Source of the DNA: Acidimicrobiia bacterium
GTDB lineage: Bacteria > Actinomycetota > Acidimicrobiia > IMCC26256 > PALSA-555
Assembly: GCA_040881685.1 (NCBI GenBank)
Contig: JBBECS010000036.1
Span: 143,711-207,710 of the forward strand
Reading direction: 5' to 3'
Length of the DNA stretch: 64,000 nt
The first letter of the stretch is position 1. Each line of letters starts with the position of its first letter. The notes under the pieces were generated by a model, which was given only the letters and a program-made list of their open reading frames with translations, was not told the origin of the DNA and made no database searches. Made by a program: the position numbers and the translations under genes. Below are positions 32,684 through 41,847 of this stretch, in pieces.

Positions 32684-33559
32684 ATGGGATCGCCGCTCGA
32701 CGATCTGCTGGATCTCCTCCAGCTCGAGACGCTCGAGGAGAACCTCTTCCGCGGCGTCAGTCCCGACGAGGATCGTCAGCGCATCTTCGGTGGCCAGGTG
32801 GCCGCCCAGGCGCTCGTGGCGGCGGGGCGGACGGTCAGCGACGACCGACCGGTGCACTCGTTGCACTCGTACTTCCTCCGACCCGGTGATCCGAACATCC
32901 CGGTGATCTACGAAGTCGACCGCATCCGCGACGGAAAGTCGTTCACGACACGGCGTGTCGTCGCGATCCAACATGGGAAGGCCATCTTCAACCTCGCCGC
33001 CTCGTTCCAGGTCATGGAGGAAGGTCCCGACCACTCGATGGAGATGCCGGTCGTACCGGCGCCCGATCAGCTGCCCACGTTCCGTGAGCGGCTCGAGCCG
33101 TACTTGGATCGACTCGGCGAGAGCATGGTCGAGTGGCTCGTTCGTGAGCGGCCCATCGACTCGCGCCCCGTGCAGGACCCACACTGGCTCGAACCCGCGC
33201 CGCGTCAACCGACGCAGGACGTCTGGATCAAGACAAACGGCGAGCTCCCTGACGATCCGCTGCTGCACGCGTGTGTCGTTGCCTACGCGTCTGATCTCAC
33301 GCTCCTCGACACCGCGACCCTTCCGCACGCGATCGGGTACGACGGGCGGTTCATGATGGCCAGCCTCGATCACGCCATGTGGTTCCACCGGCCGTTCCGC
33401 GCCGATGAATGGATGCTGTACCACCAGCTCAGCCCGTCAGCCTCGAACGCGCGCGGCCTCGCGCTCGGGCACGTGTTCCGCTCCGATGGGCACGTTGCCA
33501 TCACCGTCATGCAGGAGGGACTTCTGCGACCGATGCACGGTACGGGAGGGGGGCCTTGA
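32684..33559 (+). CDS. tesB: Acyl-CoA thioesterase II (TesB)
   Basis: 291 residues; AAGAGGAAG upstream of ATG. Double hot-dog: first domain with [19 protein letters not shown] and [13 protein letters not shown], second with [15 protein letters not shown] and [20 protein letters not shown], whose Asp is one of the catalytic residues with a Thr/Gln pair. Hydrolyses medium- and long-chain acyl-CoAs. Ends in a GTGGGP tail; its stop overlaps the TTG start of the threonine aldolase gene. Confidence 0.92.
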   Translation: MGSPLDDLLDLLQLETLEENLFRGVSPDEDRQRIFGGQVAAQALVAAGRTVSDDRPVHSLHSYFLRPGDPNIPVIYEVDRIRDGKSFTTRRVVAIQHGKAIFNLAASFQVMEEGPDHSMEMPVVPAPDQLPTFRERLEPYLDRLGESMVEWLVRERPIDSRPVQDPHWLEPAPRQPTQDVWIKTNGELPDDPLLHACVVAYASDLTLLDTATLPHAIGYDGRFMMASLDHAMWFHRPFRADEWMLYHQLSPSASNARGLALGHVFRSDGHVAITVMQEGLLRPMHGTGGGP

Positions 33560-34596
33560 GCAGCGGATCGGATCGCGGGTGGGTCGATCTGCGCTCGGAC
33601 ACCGTGACCACGCCGACGCCCGCGATGCGGCGCGCGATGGCCGATGCCGAGGTTGGCGACGACGCGTACGGCGAGGATCCGACGGTGAACCGACTCGAAG
33701 CGAGAGCCGCTGAGCTCCTCGGCAAGGACCTGGCGCTCTTCGTGCCATCGGGCACGATGGGCAACCAGCTCGCGCTGCGGCTGCTAGCGCGACCCGGCTC
33801 CGAGGTCGTATGTGCCGAGCGTGCTCACGTGTACCGCTACGAGGGCGCAGCTGCGGCTCGCAACGCGGGTGTCCAGCTGCGGCCGCTTGCTGACCCTGAC
33901 GGCGTGCTCGATCCCGCCCAGCTCGACGACGTCGCTGCGAACCAGGACCATCACCTTCCCCCGATCTCGGCGGTTGCGATCGAGAACACCCACATGCCGG
34001 CCAGCGGGCGGCCCTGGCGAGTCGACGAGCTCGACGCGTTGGCCAAGGTCGCCCGCCGTCACCAGGTGGGTATCCACTGCGACGGCGCACGGATCTGGAA
34101 CGCCGCGGCCGCTGTCGGCGCGACGCCGGCGCAGCTCGCGACCCATTGCGACACGGTGATGTTCTGCTTGTCGAAGGGGCTCGGCGCGCCGGTTGGCTCG
34201 CTGCTCTGCGGTTCGCTCACCGTCATGACATCGGCGCGCGAGGAGCGCGCTCGCCTCGGCGGTGGGATGCGTCAAGCGGGCGTCATCGCCGCGGCTGGTC
34301 TGGTCGCGCTCGACGAGATGGTCGAGCGCCTCCCGGAAGACCATGCGCGTGCGCGGCGTCTCGCGGACGCGCTGGCCGACCGCTATCCGGGCAGCATCGA
34401 TCCCGAAACGGTCAAGACCAACATCGTGTGTGCCCCCCTCGATCGCCTGCCCGACAAGATCGTCGGCCGGCTCGAGGAGCACGGCGTCCGCTGCGGCACG
34501 ATCGATGCCAAGACTGCCCGCTTCGTCACGCACAAGGATGTCGACGACGACGGTATCGACCGAGCGATCACCGCGTTCGACGCGCTCACGCGATGA
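33556..34596 (+). CDS. ltaE: L-threonine/L-allo-threonine aldolase
   Basis: 346 residues from TTG at 33556, whose last bases overlap the TesB stop; the longer frame to 33409 is inside tes[21 protein letters not shown] is the family's N-terminal hallmark, [11 protein letters not shown] follows, [11 protein letters not shown] holds the PLP-binding Asp and [11 protein letters not shown] the Schiff-base lysine (about residue 207). It cleaves threonine to glycine and acetaldehyde with PLP. The next gene overlaps its stop by four bases. Confidence 0.9.
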   Translation: MSSGSDRGWVDLRSDTVTTPTPAMRRAMADAEVGDDAYGEDPTVNRLEARAAELLGKDLALFVPSGTMGNQLALRLLARPGSEVVCAERAHVYRYEGAAAARNAGVQLRPLADPDGVLDPAQLDDVAANQDHHLPPISAVAIENTHMPASGRPWRVDELDALAKVARRHQVGIHCDGARIWNAAAAVGATPAQLATHCDTVMFCLSKGLGAPVGSLLCGSLTVMTSAREERARLGGGMRQAGVIAAAGLVALDEMVERLPEDHARARRLADALADRYPGSIDPETVKTNIVCAPLDRLPDKIVGRLEEHGVRCGTIDAKTARFVTHKDVDDDGIDRAITAFDALTR

Positions 34597-35309
34597 CCCT
34601 GATTGCCGACCCGCCGGGACGCGCCCTCGCGGTGTACGCGCACCCCGACGACCCGGAGATCTCTGCGGGAGGCACCCTCGCTCGATGGGCGGATGCCGGC
34701 GCCGAGGTCTGGGTGCTCATCACGACTCGTGGCGAGAAGGGGACGATCGATCCCGACGCCGATCTGGATGCGCTCGCGCGCGTCCGCGTCGAGGAGACGG
34801 CGGCGGCGTCGGCGAAGCTCGGCTTCGCCGGACACCTCCATCTCGACTACGGCGACGGAGAGATCGCCGACAATCGCGACCTCGTCGGATCGATCGTGCG
34901 CTGCGTGCGTGAGGTGCGACCTGAGATCGTTGTCTGCCCGGATCCGACCGCCGTGTTCTTCGGCGACGGGTACTTCAACCACCGTGATCACCGCGTCACC
35001 GGTTGGGCCACGCTTGATGCCGTTGCCCCTGCGGCCGGAAACCCGCACTACTTCCCCGAGCATCGGGCCGAAGGGCTCGAAGTCCACCATGTTGGTGCCG
35101 TGTACCTCACCGGAACCCTCGAGCCGAACTGCTGGGTCGACATCACCGACACGCTCGAGCGCAAGATCGATGCCCTCTTCTGCCACGCGAGCCAGCTGAC
35201 CGAGACCGGCGAGTGGTTCCGGGAGTTCCTACGCAACAGCGCCGAGGAGGCTGGTCTCGCTGCCGGCGTCGCCTACGCGGAGGGCTTTCGAAGAATTCGA
35301 TTGGGGTAG
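34593..35309 (+). CDS. LmbE/PIG-L family zinc deacetylase (MshB/Mca-like)
   Basis: 238 residues from ATG at 34593 (ATGA overlap). VYAHPDDPEISAGGTLARW carries the AHPDDxE zinc motif and NHRDHR the HxxH zinc ligands; HLDYGDGEIADN is also typical. The family removes N-acetyl groups from GlcNAc-inositol (MshB, mycothiol synthesis) or cleaves mycothiol conjugates (Mca). Which reaction applies is not settled by sequence alone. End of an operon starting with the phosphofructokinase. Confidence 0.83.
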   Translation: MTLIADPPGRALAVYAHPDDPEISAGGTLARWADAGAEVWVLITTRGEKGTIDPDADLDALARVRVEETAAASAKLGFAGHLHLDYGDGEIADNRDLVGSIVRCVREVRPEIVVCPDPTAVFFGDGYFNHRDHRVTGWATLDAVAPAAGNPHYFPEHRAEGLEVHHVGAVYLTGTLEPNCWVDITDTLERKIDALFCHASQLTETGEWFREFLRNSAEEAGLAAGVAYAEGFRRIRLG

Positions 35310-35337
35310 ATGCGGTGCCGGAGGCACTCGCCGAGTA

Positions 35338-35607
35338 TTACGGAGCCTTCTTGCCGCGGCGCCACTCAGCCATCGCGCGCAGTACGAGGACCGCGACGAT
35401 TCCTACACCGGCTGCGCCGATGACGGCCCCGATGACGGTTGCCAGCAGGCGCGACCCCGCGCAGCTGCGCGTGCAATCGATGTCGGCGATGCCGTAGCCG
35501 ATCACGCCACCGAAGAACCCGGCCACGACCACGCTCACGAAGGCGAGGAGGAACGCGCTTCGCGACGGCATCGTCGGCGGGGCATCGCGCCCGATCGGCT
35601 CCTGCAT
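35338..35607 (-). CDS. Small two-helix membrane protein
   Basis: 89 residues. Two hydrophobic helices (FLLAFVSVVVAGFFGGVIGYGIA and a second around LLATVIGAVIGAAGVGIVAVLVL) joined by a short loop with Cys-Thr-Arg-Ser-Cys (DIDCTRSCAGS), a possible extracytoplasmic disulfide. Basic C-terminus WRRGKKAP. No family recognised. Transcribed against its neighbours; a 200-bp gap to the NUDIX gene holds the TGGTCGACTCCGCAGGCTCC repeat fragment (35644-35663). Confidence 0.6.
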   Translation of the reverse strand: MQEPIGRDAPPTMPSRSAFLLAFVSVVVAGFFGGVIGYGIADIDCTRSCAGSRLLATVIGAVIGAAGVGIVAVLVLRAMAEWRRGKKAP

Positions 35608-35794
35608 CTTGCTTCGCTCTCTGCGGGGCGGGGCCCACTTTGATGGTCGACTCCGCAGGCTCCACCCGCGGGCGTTCGCTCACTGAATTGAGCGTTGCCG
35701 CTGATCGTACGGCCACGGATCGGGTCGCCCTGGTGGTCGCGCTCGCTCGGCACCGGGGTACCCGGTACCGCCCTGCGGGCCGCTCGGCTGCTCC

Positions 35795-35800
35795 TATCCT
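35795..35800 (+). promoter_or_regulatory. -10 box close to start codon (leaderless type)
   Basis: TATCCT ends five bases before GTG 35806 and eight before ATG 35809. Confidence 0.45.
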
Positions 35801-35808
35801 GAGCGGTG

Positions 35809-36309
35809 ATGCGGGAGTGGCTCGTTGCCGGCGCGCTCGTCGAGGCACCGACGGGTGTGCTGCTCGTGCGCAACGTGCGCCGCGGCGGGCGCTCCGACTG
35901 GAGCACGCCGGGCGGCGTCATCGACGCGGAGGACGGCTCGCTGCTGGAAGGGCTCACGCGCGAGGTGGAAGAGGAGACCGGCCTGCACGTGACCCAGTGG
36001 GAAGGTCCTCTGTACGAGGTGGTCTGCGAAGCGGTCGATCTCGGGTGGACACTGCGCGCGGAGATCCATCGCGCGCTCGAGTACGAAGGAGAGCTTCGGG
36101 TCGAGGACCCGGACGGCATCGTCGTCGAGGCTGAGTTCCTACCGGTCCACGAGTGTGTCGAACGACTGGCACCAGGTGCGCGCTGGGTCCACGAGCCCCT
36201 CTGCGAGTGGTTGTCGGAGCGATGGGGACCAACGGCCGCGCGCGGCTATCGCTACGCGGTTCACGGCACGAGCCACGAGGCCCTCTCGGTGCGCCGCGCC
36301 ACGACGTGA
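35809..36309 (+). CDS. NUDIX hydrolase
   Basis: 166 residues from ATG 35809 (GTG 35806 adds one residue). The Nudix box is seen as GGVIDAEDGSLLEGLTREVEEETGL split over residues ~32-56, with one or two extra residues between the glycine part and REVEEETG compared with the standard box. Asp/Glu in place of the first Glu may weaken metal binding. Cleaves nucleoside diphosphate derivatives; substrate unknown. The DNA polymerase IV gene overlaps its stop, which would suit a nucleotide-pool cleaning role. Confidence 0.83.
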   Translation: MREWLVAGALVEAPTGVLLVRNVRRGGRSDWSTPGGVIDAEDGSLLEGLTREVEEETGLHVTQWEGPLYEVVCEAVDLGWTLRAEIHRALEYEGELRVEDPDGIVVEAEFLPVHECVERLAPGARWVHEPLCEWLSERWGPTAARGYRYAVHGTSHEALSVRRATT

Positions 36310-37523
36310 CCGACGATGCGCAGCCGACGATCCTGCATGTCGACCTCGACGCGTTCTATGCATCGGTGGAGCAGGTCGACGACCCGGGTCTGACCGATCG
36401 GCCGGTGATCGTCGGAGGGCTCGGACCGCGCGGCGTGGTCGCTGCGGCCAGCTATGAGGCTCGGCAGTTCGGTGTGCAGTCGGCGATGCCCATGGGTCGC
36501 GCTCGACGGGCGTGTCCGGACGGAGTGTTCCTGGCCCCACGCTTCGAGCGGTACGAGTCGGCGAGCCGTGAGGTCATCGCGATCCTGCGGTCGTTCACCC
36601 CGCTGGTGGAGCCGCTCTCGCTCGACGAGGCGTTTCTCGATGTCGCGGGTGCGCGCCGGCTCCACGGCCCTGCGCCCGCGATTGCCGAGTCGATCCGCGC
36701 CAGCGTGCACACGAATACCGGGCTCACGGCATCGGTCGGGGTCGCGACCACGAAGTTCCTGGCCAAGATTGCGAGCGATGTGTCGAAGCCGGACGGCTTG
36801 CTGGTAGTCGAGCCAGGGACGGAGCTCGAGTTCCTGCACCCGTTGCCGGTCGAGCGGCTGTGGGGGGTGGGACCGGCGACGAGCAAGAAGCTGGCTCGAT
36901 TCGGCGTGCGGACGATCGGTGATCTGGCCGCGCTTCCCGAAGAGACGATCACGGGAGCCGTCGGTGTAGCCCGTGGCCATCACTTGCACGCGCTCGCGTG
37001 GAACCACGACGAGCGCGACGTGGAGCCCGAGCAACGGACCAAGTCGATCGGTCACGAAGAGACGTTCCCCAAGGATGTCCTCGATCGAGCGATGCTCGAG
37101 CGCGAGGTCCTGCGTTTCGCGGATCGCGTTGCGTCTCGACTGCGGGGCGCGGGACTCGTTGGCCGGACCGTGCAGCTCAAGATCCGCTACTCCGACTTCC
37201 AGACCATCACGCGCTCGCGAACCCTCGCCGAGCCCACCGACCTTGCTGGTGACCTGGCGCGTACGGGTGCCGCGTTGCTCACCGCCGTTGACCTGGGGAG
37301 CGGCGTCCGGTTGTTGGGTCTGTCGGTGCAACAGCTCGACACCGCTGGCGCGATCCAGGAGGCGCTCCTGCTGGATGACGATGCGAGCCCGACCGAGAGT
37401 GCAGCCGCGCATCGGCAACGCAGTGACTTCGAACGCAGCGTCGACCGCGTGCGGGCTCGATACGGCGACGATGCGGTCGCGCCGGCTCGCCTCATGCCCG
37501 ACCGAGAGAAGCGCGGATCATGA
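36306..37523 (+). CDS. dinB: DNA polymerase IV (Y-family)
   Basis: 405 residues from GTG at 36306, overlapping the NUDIX stop (GTGA); the frame open to 36153 is inside that gene. HVDLDAFYASVEQ (Asp13, Asp15) and SLDEAFLDV are the metal-binding carboxylates; ASYEARQFGV, VGVATTKFLAKIAS and WGVGPATSKKLARFG (helix-hairpin-helix thumb) follow, with the little-finger domain after ~240. The tail has no clear beta-clamp motif at the very end. Translesion synthesis enzyme. Its stop overlaps the following oxidoreductase gene. Confidence 0.93.
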   Translation: MTDDAQPTILHVDLDAFYASVEQVDDPGLTDRPVIVGGLGPRGVVAAASYEARQFGVQSAMPMGRARRACPDGVFLAPRFERYESASREVIAILRSFTPLVEPLSLDEAFLDVAGARRLHGPAPAIAESIRASVHTNTGLTASVGVATTKFLAKIASDVSKPDGLLVVEPGTELEFLHPLPVERLWGVGPATSKKLARFGVRTIGDLAALPEETITGAVGVARGHHLHALAWNHDERDVEPEQRTKSIGHEETFPKDVLDRAMLEREVLRFADRVASRLRGAGLVGRTVQLKIRYSDFQTITRSRTLAEPTDLAGDLARTGAALLTAVDLGSGVRLLGLSVQQLDTAGAIQEALLLDDDASPTESAAAHRQRSDFERSVDRVRARYGDDAVAPARLMPDREKRGS

Positions 37524-38578
37524 CCGTACGCGTCGGCATCGTTGGTTGTGGCTTTATCGGGACCGTGCACTCGTTCGCACTCGCGGCGCTGGTCAAGGCC
37601 GGCCTCGTCGATGCCGTCGTGACCGCAACCTGCGATGTCGATGCCGAGCGTGCGGCCCGCTTGGCCGAGCCGCACGGTGCGCGTCGCTGTACCGAGGTCA
37701 CCAAGCTGATCGACGCGGTCGATGCGGTCTGGGTGTGCACCTGGACCGTGGACCATCGAGCGGTCGTCGCCGCGGCAGTTGAGCGCGGTCTCGCGGTGTT
37801 CTGCGAGAAGCCGCTTGCTCCGACGATGGCCGAGTGCGAGGAGGTGGCGGTGCTGCTCGAGCGGGTGCCCCATCAGGTCGGGCTCGTGCTGCGCCATGCG
37901 CCGGTGTTCGCCGCGGCTGCTGCCGACATCTCCTCCGGGCGCCACGGTCGGCCGTTGGCCGTGCTCATGCGGGACGATCAGTTCTTCCCGATCCAGGGTC
38001 ACTACTCGTCGGAGTGGCGGTCGGACGTCGCCAAGGCCGGTGGCGGCACGCTGCTCGAGCATTCCATCCACGACGTGGATGTGCTCGCGTGGATCCTGGG
38101 TGCACCCGTGTGGGTCCGGGCGGAGGTGGCCTCACGGTTTGGACATGCCGGCATTGACGACGTTGCCGCGCTCACGCTCGGCTACGACGACGGGTCGCAC
38201 GCGACGTTGCTCAGCGTCTGGCACCAGGTGCTGAGCCGGACCTCGAACCGGCGACTCGAGGTGTTCTGCGAAGACGGTTTCCTCTGGGCCGATGACGACT
38301 ACTTGGGGCCGCTGCACGTGGAGACGAGCGCGGGCACGTCGGTGATCCAGGGTGAGCTCCCGGACTGGGCCTCGCGCCTCGACGTGCCCGTGGAGTTCCT
38401 GGCCCCGATCGCGCAGTACGCGCAGCCCACGAAGGCGTTTCTCGACGCGGTGGCGACCGGTGGTTCCACAGCGACCGGGTGGCCCGACGCATCCACGGCG
38501 CTGGCCGCGCACCGCATCGTCGACGCGGCATACCGCTCGGCCGCGGCGGGGGGAGCGGTGAATCGCATCGGTGGCTGA
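37520..38578 (+). CDS. Gfo/Idh/MocA family oxidoreductase
   Basis: 352 residues from ATG overlapping dinB's stop. VGIVGCGFIGTVHS is the Rossmann glycine motif; VFCEKPLAPTM has the E-K-P motif with the catalytic lysine; GGTLLEHSIHDVDVLAWILG supplies the conserved His. The family oxidises or reduces sugars and inositols with NAD(P). In-operon placement with dinB and a NUDIX gene gives no substrate hint. Confidence 0.88.
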   Translation: MTVRVGIVGCGFIGTVHSFALAALVKAGLVDAVVTATCDVDAERAARLAEPHGARRCTEVTKLIDAVDAVWVCTWTVDHRAVVAAAVERGLAVFCEKPLAPTMAECEEVAVLLERVPHQVGLVLRHAPVFAAAAADISSGRHGRPLAVLMRDDQFFPIQGHYSSEWRSDVAKAGGGTLLEHSIHDVDVLAWILGAPVWVRAEVASRFGHAGIDDVAALTLGYDDGSHATLLSVWHQVLSRTSNRRLEVFCEDGFLWADDDYLGPLHVETSAGTSVIQGELPDWASRLDVPVEFLAPIAQYAQPTKAFLDAVATGGSTATGWPDASTALAAHRIVDAAYRSAAAGGAVNRIGG

Positions 38579-38688
38579 CCGCCGGTCTCCGAGCGGCGGT
38601 TGCTCGCGTTGAGGGGGCGTCGCGGCTGCGCGACAATGTCCCGCCGGGTCACCTGACCCGATCTCGCGAGGCGAACGAGCACACACGC

Positions 38689-39069
38689 ATGCCACTTTCC
38701 GAGGACGAGCAGCGCATCCTTCGGGAGATCGAGGCCAATCTCTCGGTCACCGACCCGAAGCTGGTGCAGCAAGTCTCGGACACGACGCTGTACCGACACT
38801 CGGCCCGGATGATCAAGTGGGCGGCGCTCGGGCTCGTGGCTGGGCTGGCGCTGCTCGTGATGACGTTCACGAGCGTGCTGCCGCTCGCGGTCGGCGGCTT
38901 CCTCATCATGTTGTTCTGCCTGCTCGTGATCGAGCACCACGTCCGCAAGATGGGGCGCGCCGGACTGGAGAGCCTGACGGCTGCGCGTGGCGGTGCGTTC
39001 AAGGGGATGTTCGGGAACGCGGGCAAGCGCTGGCGCGATCGCTGGCAGCGCGACGACGACGCCGGCTAA
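38689..39069 (+). CDS. DUF3040 membrane protein
   Basis: 126 residues from ATG at 38689 (MPLSEDEQRILREIEANL). The N-terminal motif L-S-E-x-E-Q-R-x-L-x-E-I-E is the DUF3040 signature, followed by a pair of hydrophobic helices (WAALGLVAGLALLVMTF and VLPLAVGGFLIMLFCLLVI) and a basic, Gly-rich C-terminus. Widespread in actinobacteria, usually with division or cell wall genes; function unknown. Only a weak ribosome site is visible. Confidence 0.85.
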   Translation: MPLSEDEQRILREIEANLSVTDPKLVQQVSDTTLYRHSARMIKWAALGLVAGLALLVMTFTSVLPLAVGGFLIMLFCLLVIEHHVRKMGRAGLESLTAARGGAFKGMFGNAGKRWRDRWQRDDDAG

Positions 39070-39082
39070 CGCTCGCGCGCTT

Positions 39083-39526
39083 GTGACCTATACGGCGTTG
39101 CAGGCGGCACGGCTCGCCGGGTGCACGCCGGCGCAGCTCGAGTACTGGGAGCGCTGCGGTCTGGTCGTTCCCGGCGCGGCTTCGCCCGGCCCGTACTCGT
39201 TCCGCGATCTCGTGGCGTTGCGGATGGTGCGGTCGCTCCTCGAGGCCGGCTTGCCTCTCGCACGCATCCGGCGGGCCGTGAACGAGCTGCTGAGCGCGGG
39301 TGAGGACATTGCCGGCCTCAGGATGGTCACCGACGGCGATCGAGTGTGGGCGTGCCGTGACGACGGGCAGATCCTGGATGCGCTCCGGCACGGGCAGTTG
39401 GCTCTCTTCGTGGCCGTCGATCGCATCGCGGCCGACGTGGAAGCCGACGTCCGGGAGTTCTCCCGGGACCGTCAGTCGTTCGTGGAAGGGCTCCGCGGTT
39501 TCGACCATCCGGCGGGCTCCGGCTGA
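39083..39526 (+). CDS. MerR-like DNA-binding protein
   Basis: 147 residues from GTG at 39083, inferred from YTALQAARLAGCTPAQLEYW, a winged HTH start resembling MerR proteins that bind a DNA recognition helix then YSFRDLVALRMVRSLLEAG. The second half forms helices without an effector motif (DVEADVREFSRDRQSFVEGL). Tail overlaps the convergent transglutaminase gene by 55 bp. Effector unknown; similar proteins are common after DUF3040 genes only as far as I recall loosely. Confidence 0.75.
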   Translation: MTYTALQAARLAGCTPAQLEYWERCGLVVPGAASPGPYSFRDLVALRMVRSLLEAGLPLARIRRAVNELLSAGEDIAGLRMVTDGDRVWACRDDGQILDALRHGQLALFVAVDRIAADVEADVREFSRDRQSFVEGLRGFDHPAGSG

Positions 39527-41847
39527 GCCGAGGAATCGCGCCGCGCTTCTCCTCGCGGCGTCGGAGGCGGTCGCCGAAGTGGAGAGGAGCGGCCCGGCGC
39601 CTCTGGCGCCGAGAGCGGGAAGTGCTGAGCGGCAGCTGCCGCGCGCTGGCGCAACGTGGTGGGGTCGAGACGGGCACGGAGGCGGCGCACTACCCCGCTC
39701 GAAGCGTCGAGCGCGCCGCGCAGGGCGTCGACGTGACGCCATGCGTCGCGCGCGGCCTCGGGTTCCGGACGATGGGCTCCGTACTGCACGGCGCCGTACG
39801 CGTGGGCCAGGGCGCGGAGCGGTTCCTCGGTGGCTGCTCCGGCAACCGTGGGCACGCGGCGCGCGACTTCGAGGGGTGTGGCCGACGCGGGCCACGTGAG
39901 GCGCCGGTCCGCGAGGTCGTCGACCGCTTCGGACCACGCGCCGCTGATCGCGGCGGCCGGGTCGGGCCGTGATCGGCGGCGGGAGCGTCGACCCGCCTTC
40001 AACCCGACGATGATCACGAGGGGTGCCACAACGAGCAGGACGACCGCGAGCACGAGCGCGAGTAGCCACGATGTGCTGTTCCCGGTGTCGTCCGCGGCGG
40101 TTGGGTCGGGGTCGACGGTGACGCCGCTCCCGGGTCCGGTCACCGGCGTGGTCGGGGGAGCGACCGTCGGCGTGGTCACCCCGGTCTGATCGGGCGTTTC
40201 CGATGTCGCCGGTGTCGTCGGCGGCGTGACGGCGTCCTCCTCGCCGGGGAGGTCGCTACCGCCAGGATCGGTGCTCGGCGGCGTGGGGTCGAACGCGTGG
40301 GTCCATCCGATCGACTCGCCGAGCCACACCTCGGGCCACGCGTGCGCGTCGAGGTTCGTCACGCGGTACACGCCGTCGACGAGCTCACCGGGCGTGAATC
40401 CCACCGCGACTCGAGCGGGGATCCCCGCGGCACGCGCCATCGTTGCGTACGCGCTCGCGAACTGGACGCAGAACCCCTTGCGCTCCTCGAGGAATCGTGC
40501 GATGACGTCTTCGCTGTCGCCGAGATCCGTGTTCGGGTTGTAGACGAACGCACCCTCGGCACGGAAGAAGTCGCGCAACGCGGACGCCTTCTCGTACGGC
40601 GTCACCAGCCCATCGGTCAGGCGTTGCGCCTCGGCGATCACCGTGAGGGGGAAGTCGTCGGGCAGCTCGGTGAAGCGCTCGAGCTCGGCCGGTACGGGGT
40701 CAGTCGTCGCGTCGGCGTCGCCGGGCGCGATCTGCGGATCGGGCGCGTCGGACACAACCGTGTACCGGAGGCCCGTGACGGTCCGATCCAGGGTCACGAG
40801 TGTCGTCGAGGACCGAACCACGAGGACGTCCTTCTGGCTCACGCTGACCGGTTCGTACGCGGCCGGCATCCAGCGCTCGCCGAGATCCCTGATTCGATAC
40901 TCCTGGGGCAACGGCGCCTGCGCGTCGGACTCGTCGAGCCCCTCGGCCACGGCCGCGTCGCCTTCGGCGGTCAGCGTCCACTGGCCTCCGCCGATCGATC
41001 GGTAGTCATCGAGTGCGACGATCCGCCAATAGTCGGCGCGCGGTGCCTTCACCGTGAACAGGATTTGCCGTTCGCCCTGCTTGAGCTTGTCGCCGACGTC
41101 GAGCAGCGGCGGGATGCTCGTGCGGTAGCTGTCGTTCGACTGGTCGCGGCCGAGGCCAGAGGTCTCGAACAGCGGCTCGTCGCCCCCTGGGAGGGCGGGC
41201 GCGGCGGCGACGCCGACCGTCACCGCGATCACGCCGACGAGCGCGCCGGCGATCAGCAACCGCGGCGCATCGACCAATCCTTGGGGTCCAAGCCGTGTGC
41301 GCCGATGTTCGAGCAGCGCTTGGTGCTGGAGCGCGAGGAAGAGGCTGCCGCACGCGCCGAACACCCCGACCACGAGCCATTGCCCGTCATCGACGCCGAG
41401 GGCAGCAACCCAGATCAGCACCATCAAGCCCGGCGCGAGCGCACCAAGGGAGACCTGGCGGCGGAACGCGAGGTCGTCGGCGACGGTCGCCGCCACCCAC
41501 ACGATGATCACCGCGAACAGCACCGCCCCCGGCGTGCTCGGAATCGGGACGGCATCGTTCGTGATGACGTGCCACCCGCCGGAGAGACGGGCACCGAGGT
41601 TCGAGACCCCGATCCCGGGAGCTGCGAGGAGCGCATAGAGCACGAGGCCCGCGGTCGAGCCACCCCAGGTGATCAGGTCGCTCGCTCGTCTCCACCGGGC
41701 GACCGCGCCGATCGCGTGGGGGAGCAGCGCCGCGCCGACCAGCGCGAACACGTAGGCGCCCGACTCGAAGACCCGCCCGAAGGCAAGCACGAGCGTGGCG
41801 CTGAGGGCGCCGAGCGCTACGACGAGAGGGAGCTGGCGCGGTTCCAT
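39472..41847 (-). CDS. Transglutaminase-like membrane protein (DUF3488/TGM core)
   Basis: 791 residues from ATG at 41847; a TTG at 41880 would add 11. N-terminal block of about six to seven membrane helices, an extracytoplasmic transglutaminase core with Cys in KGFCVQFASAYATMARAAG, His in VTNLDAHAWPEVW and Asp in WTHAFDPTPPS, a Pro/Thr-rich linker, another membrane helix (SWLLALVLAVVLLVVAPLV) and a cytoplasmic tail with DUF4129-like character. It is the third gene after MoxR and DUF58, a standard trio. Probable protease or cross-linking role at the membrane, substrate unknown. Confidence 0.85.
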   Translation of the reverse strand: MEPRQLPLVVALGALSATLVLAFGRVFESGAYVFALVGAALLPHAIGAVARWRRASDLITWGGSTAGLVLYALLAAPGIGVSNLGARLSGGWHVITNDAVPIPSTPGAVLFAVIIVWVAATVADDLAFRRQVSLGALAPGLMVLIWVAALGVDDGQWLVVGVFGACGSLFLALQHQALLEHRRTRLGPQGLVDAPRLLIAGALVGVIAVTVGVAAAPALPGGDEPLFETSGLGRDQSNDSYRTSIPPLLDVGDKLKQGERQILFTVKAPRADYWRIVALDDYRSIGGGQWTLTAEGDAAVAEGLDESDAQAPLPQEYRIRDLGERWMPAAYEPVSVSQKDVLVVRSSTTLVTLDRTVTGLRYTVVSDAPDPQIAPGDADATTDPVPAELERFTELPDDFPLTVIAEAQRLTDGLVTPYEKASALRDFFRAEGAFVYNPNTDLGDSEDVIARFLEERKGFCVQFASAYATMARAAGIPARVAVGFTPGELVDGVYRVTNLDAHAWPEVWLGESIGWTHAFDPTPPSTDPGGSDLPGEEDAVTPPTTPATSETPDQTGVTTPTVAPPTTPVTGPGSGVTVDPDPTAADDTGNSTSWLLALVLAVVLLVVAPLVIIVGLKAGRRSRRRSRPDPAAAISGAWSEAVDDLADRRLTWPASATPLEVARRVPTVAGAATEEPLRALAHAYGAVQYGAHRPEPEAARDAWRHVDALRGALDASSGVVRRLRARLDPTTLRQRAAAAAQHFPLSAPEAPGRSSPLRRPPPTPRGEARRDSSAQPEPAGWSKPRSPSTND

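Noticed and set aside
36153-36305. Longer start for the DNA polymerase IV gene
   Set aside because: The extension lies inside the NUDIX gene in another frame; GTG 36306 overlaps its stop and fits homology.
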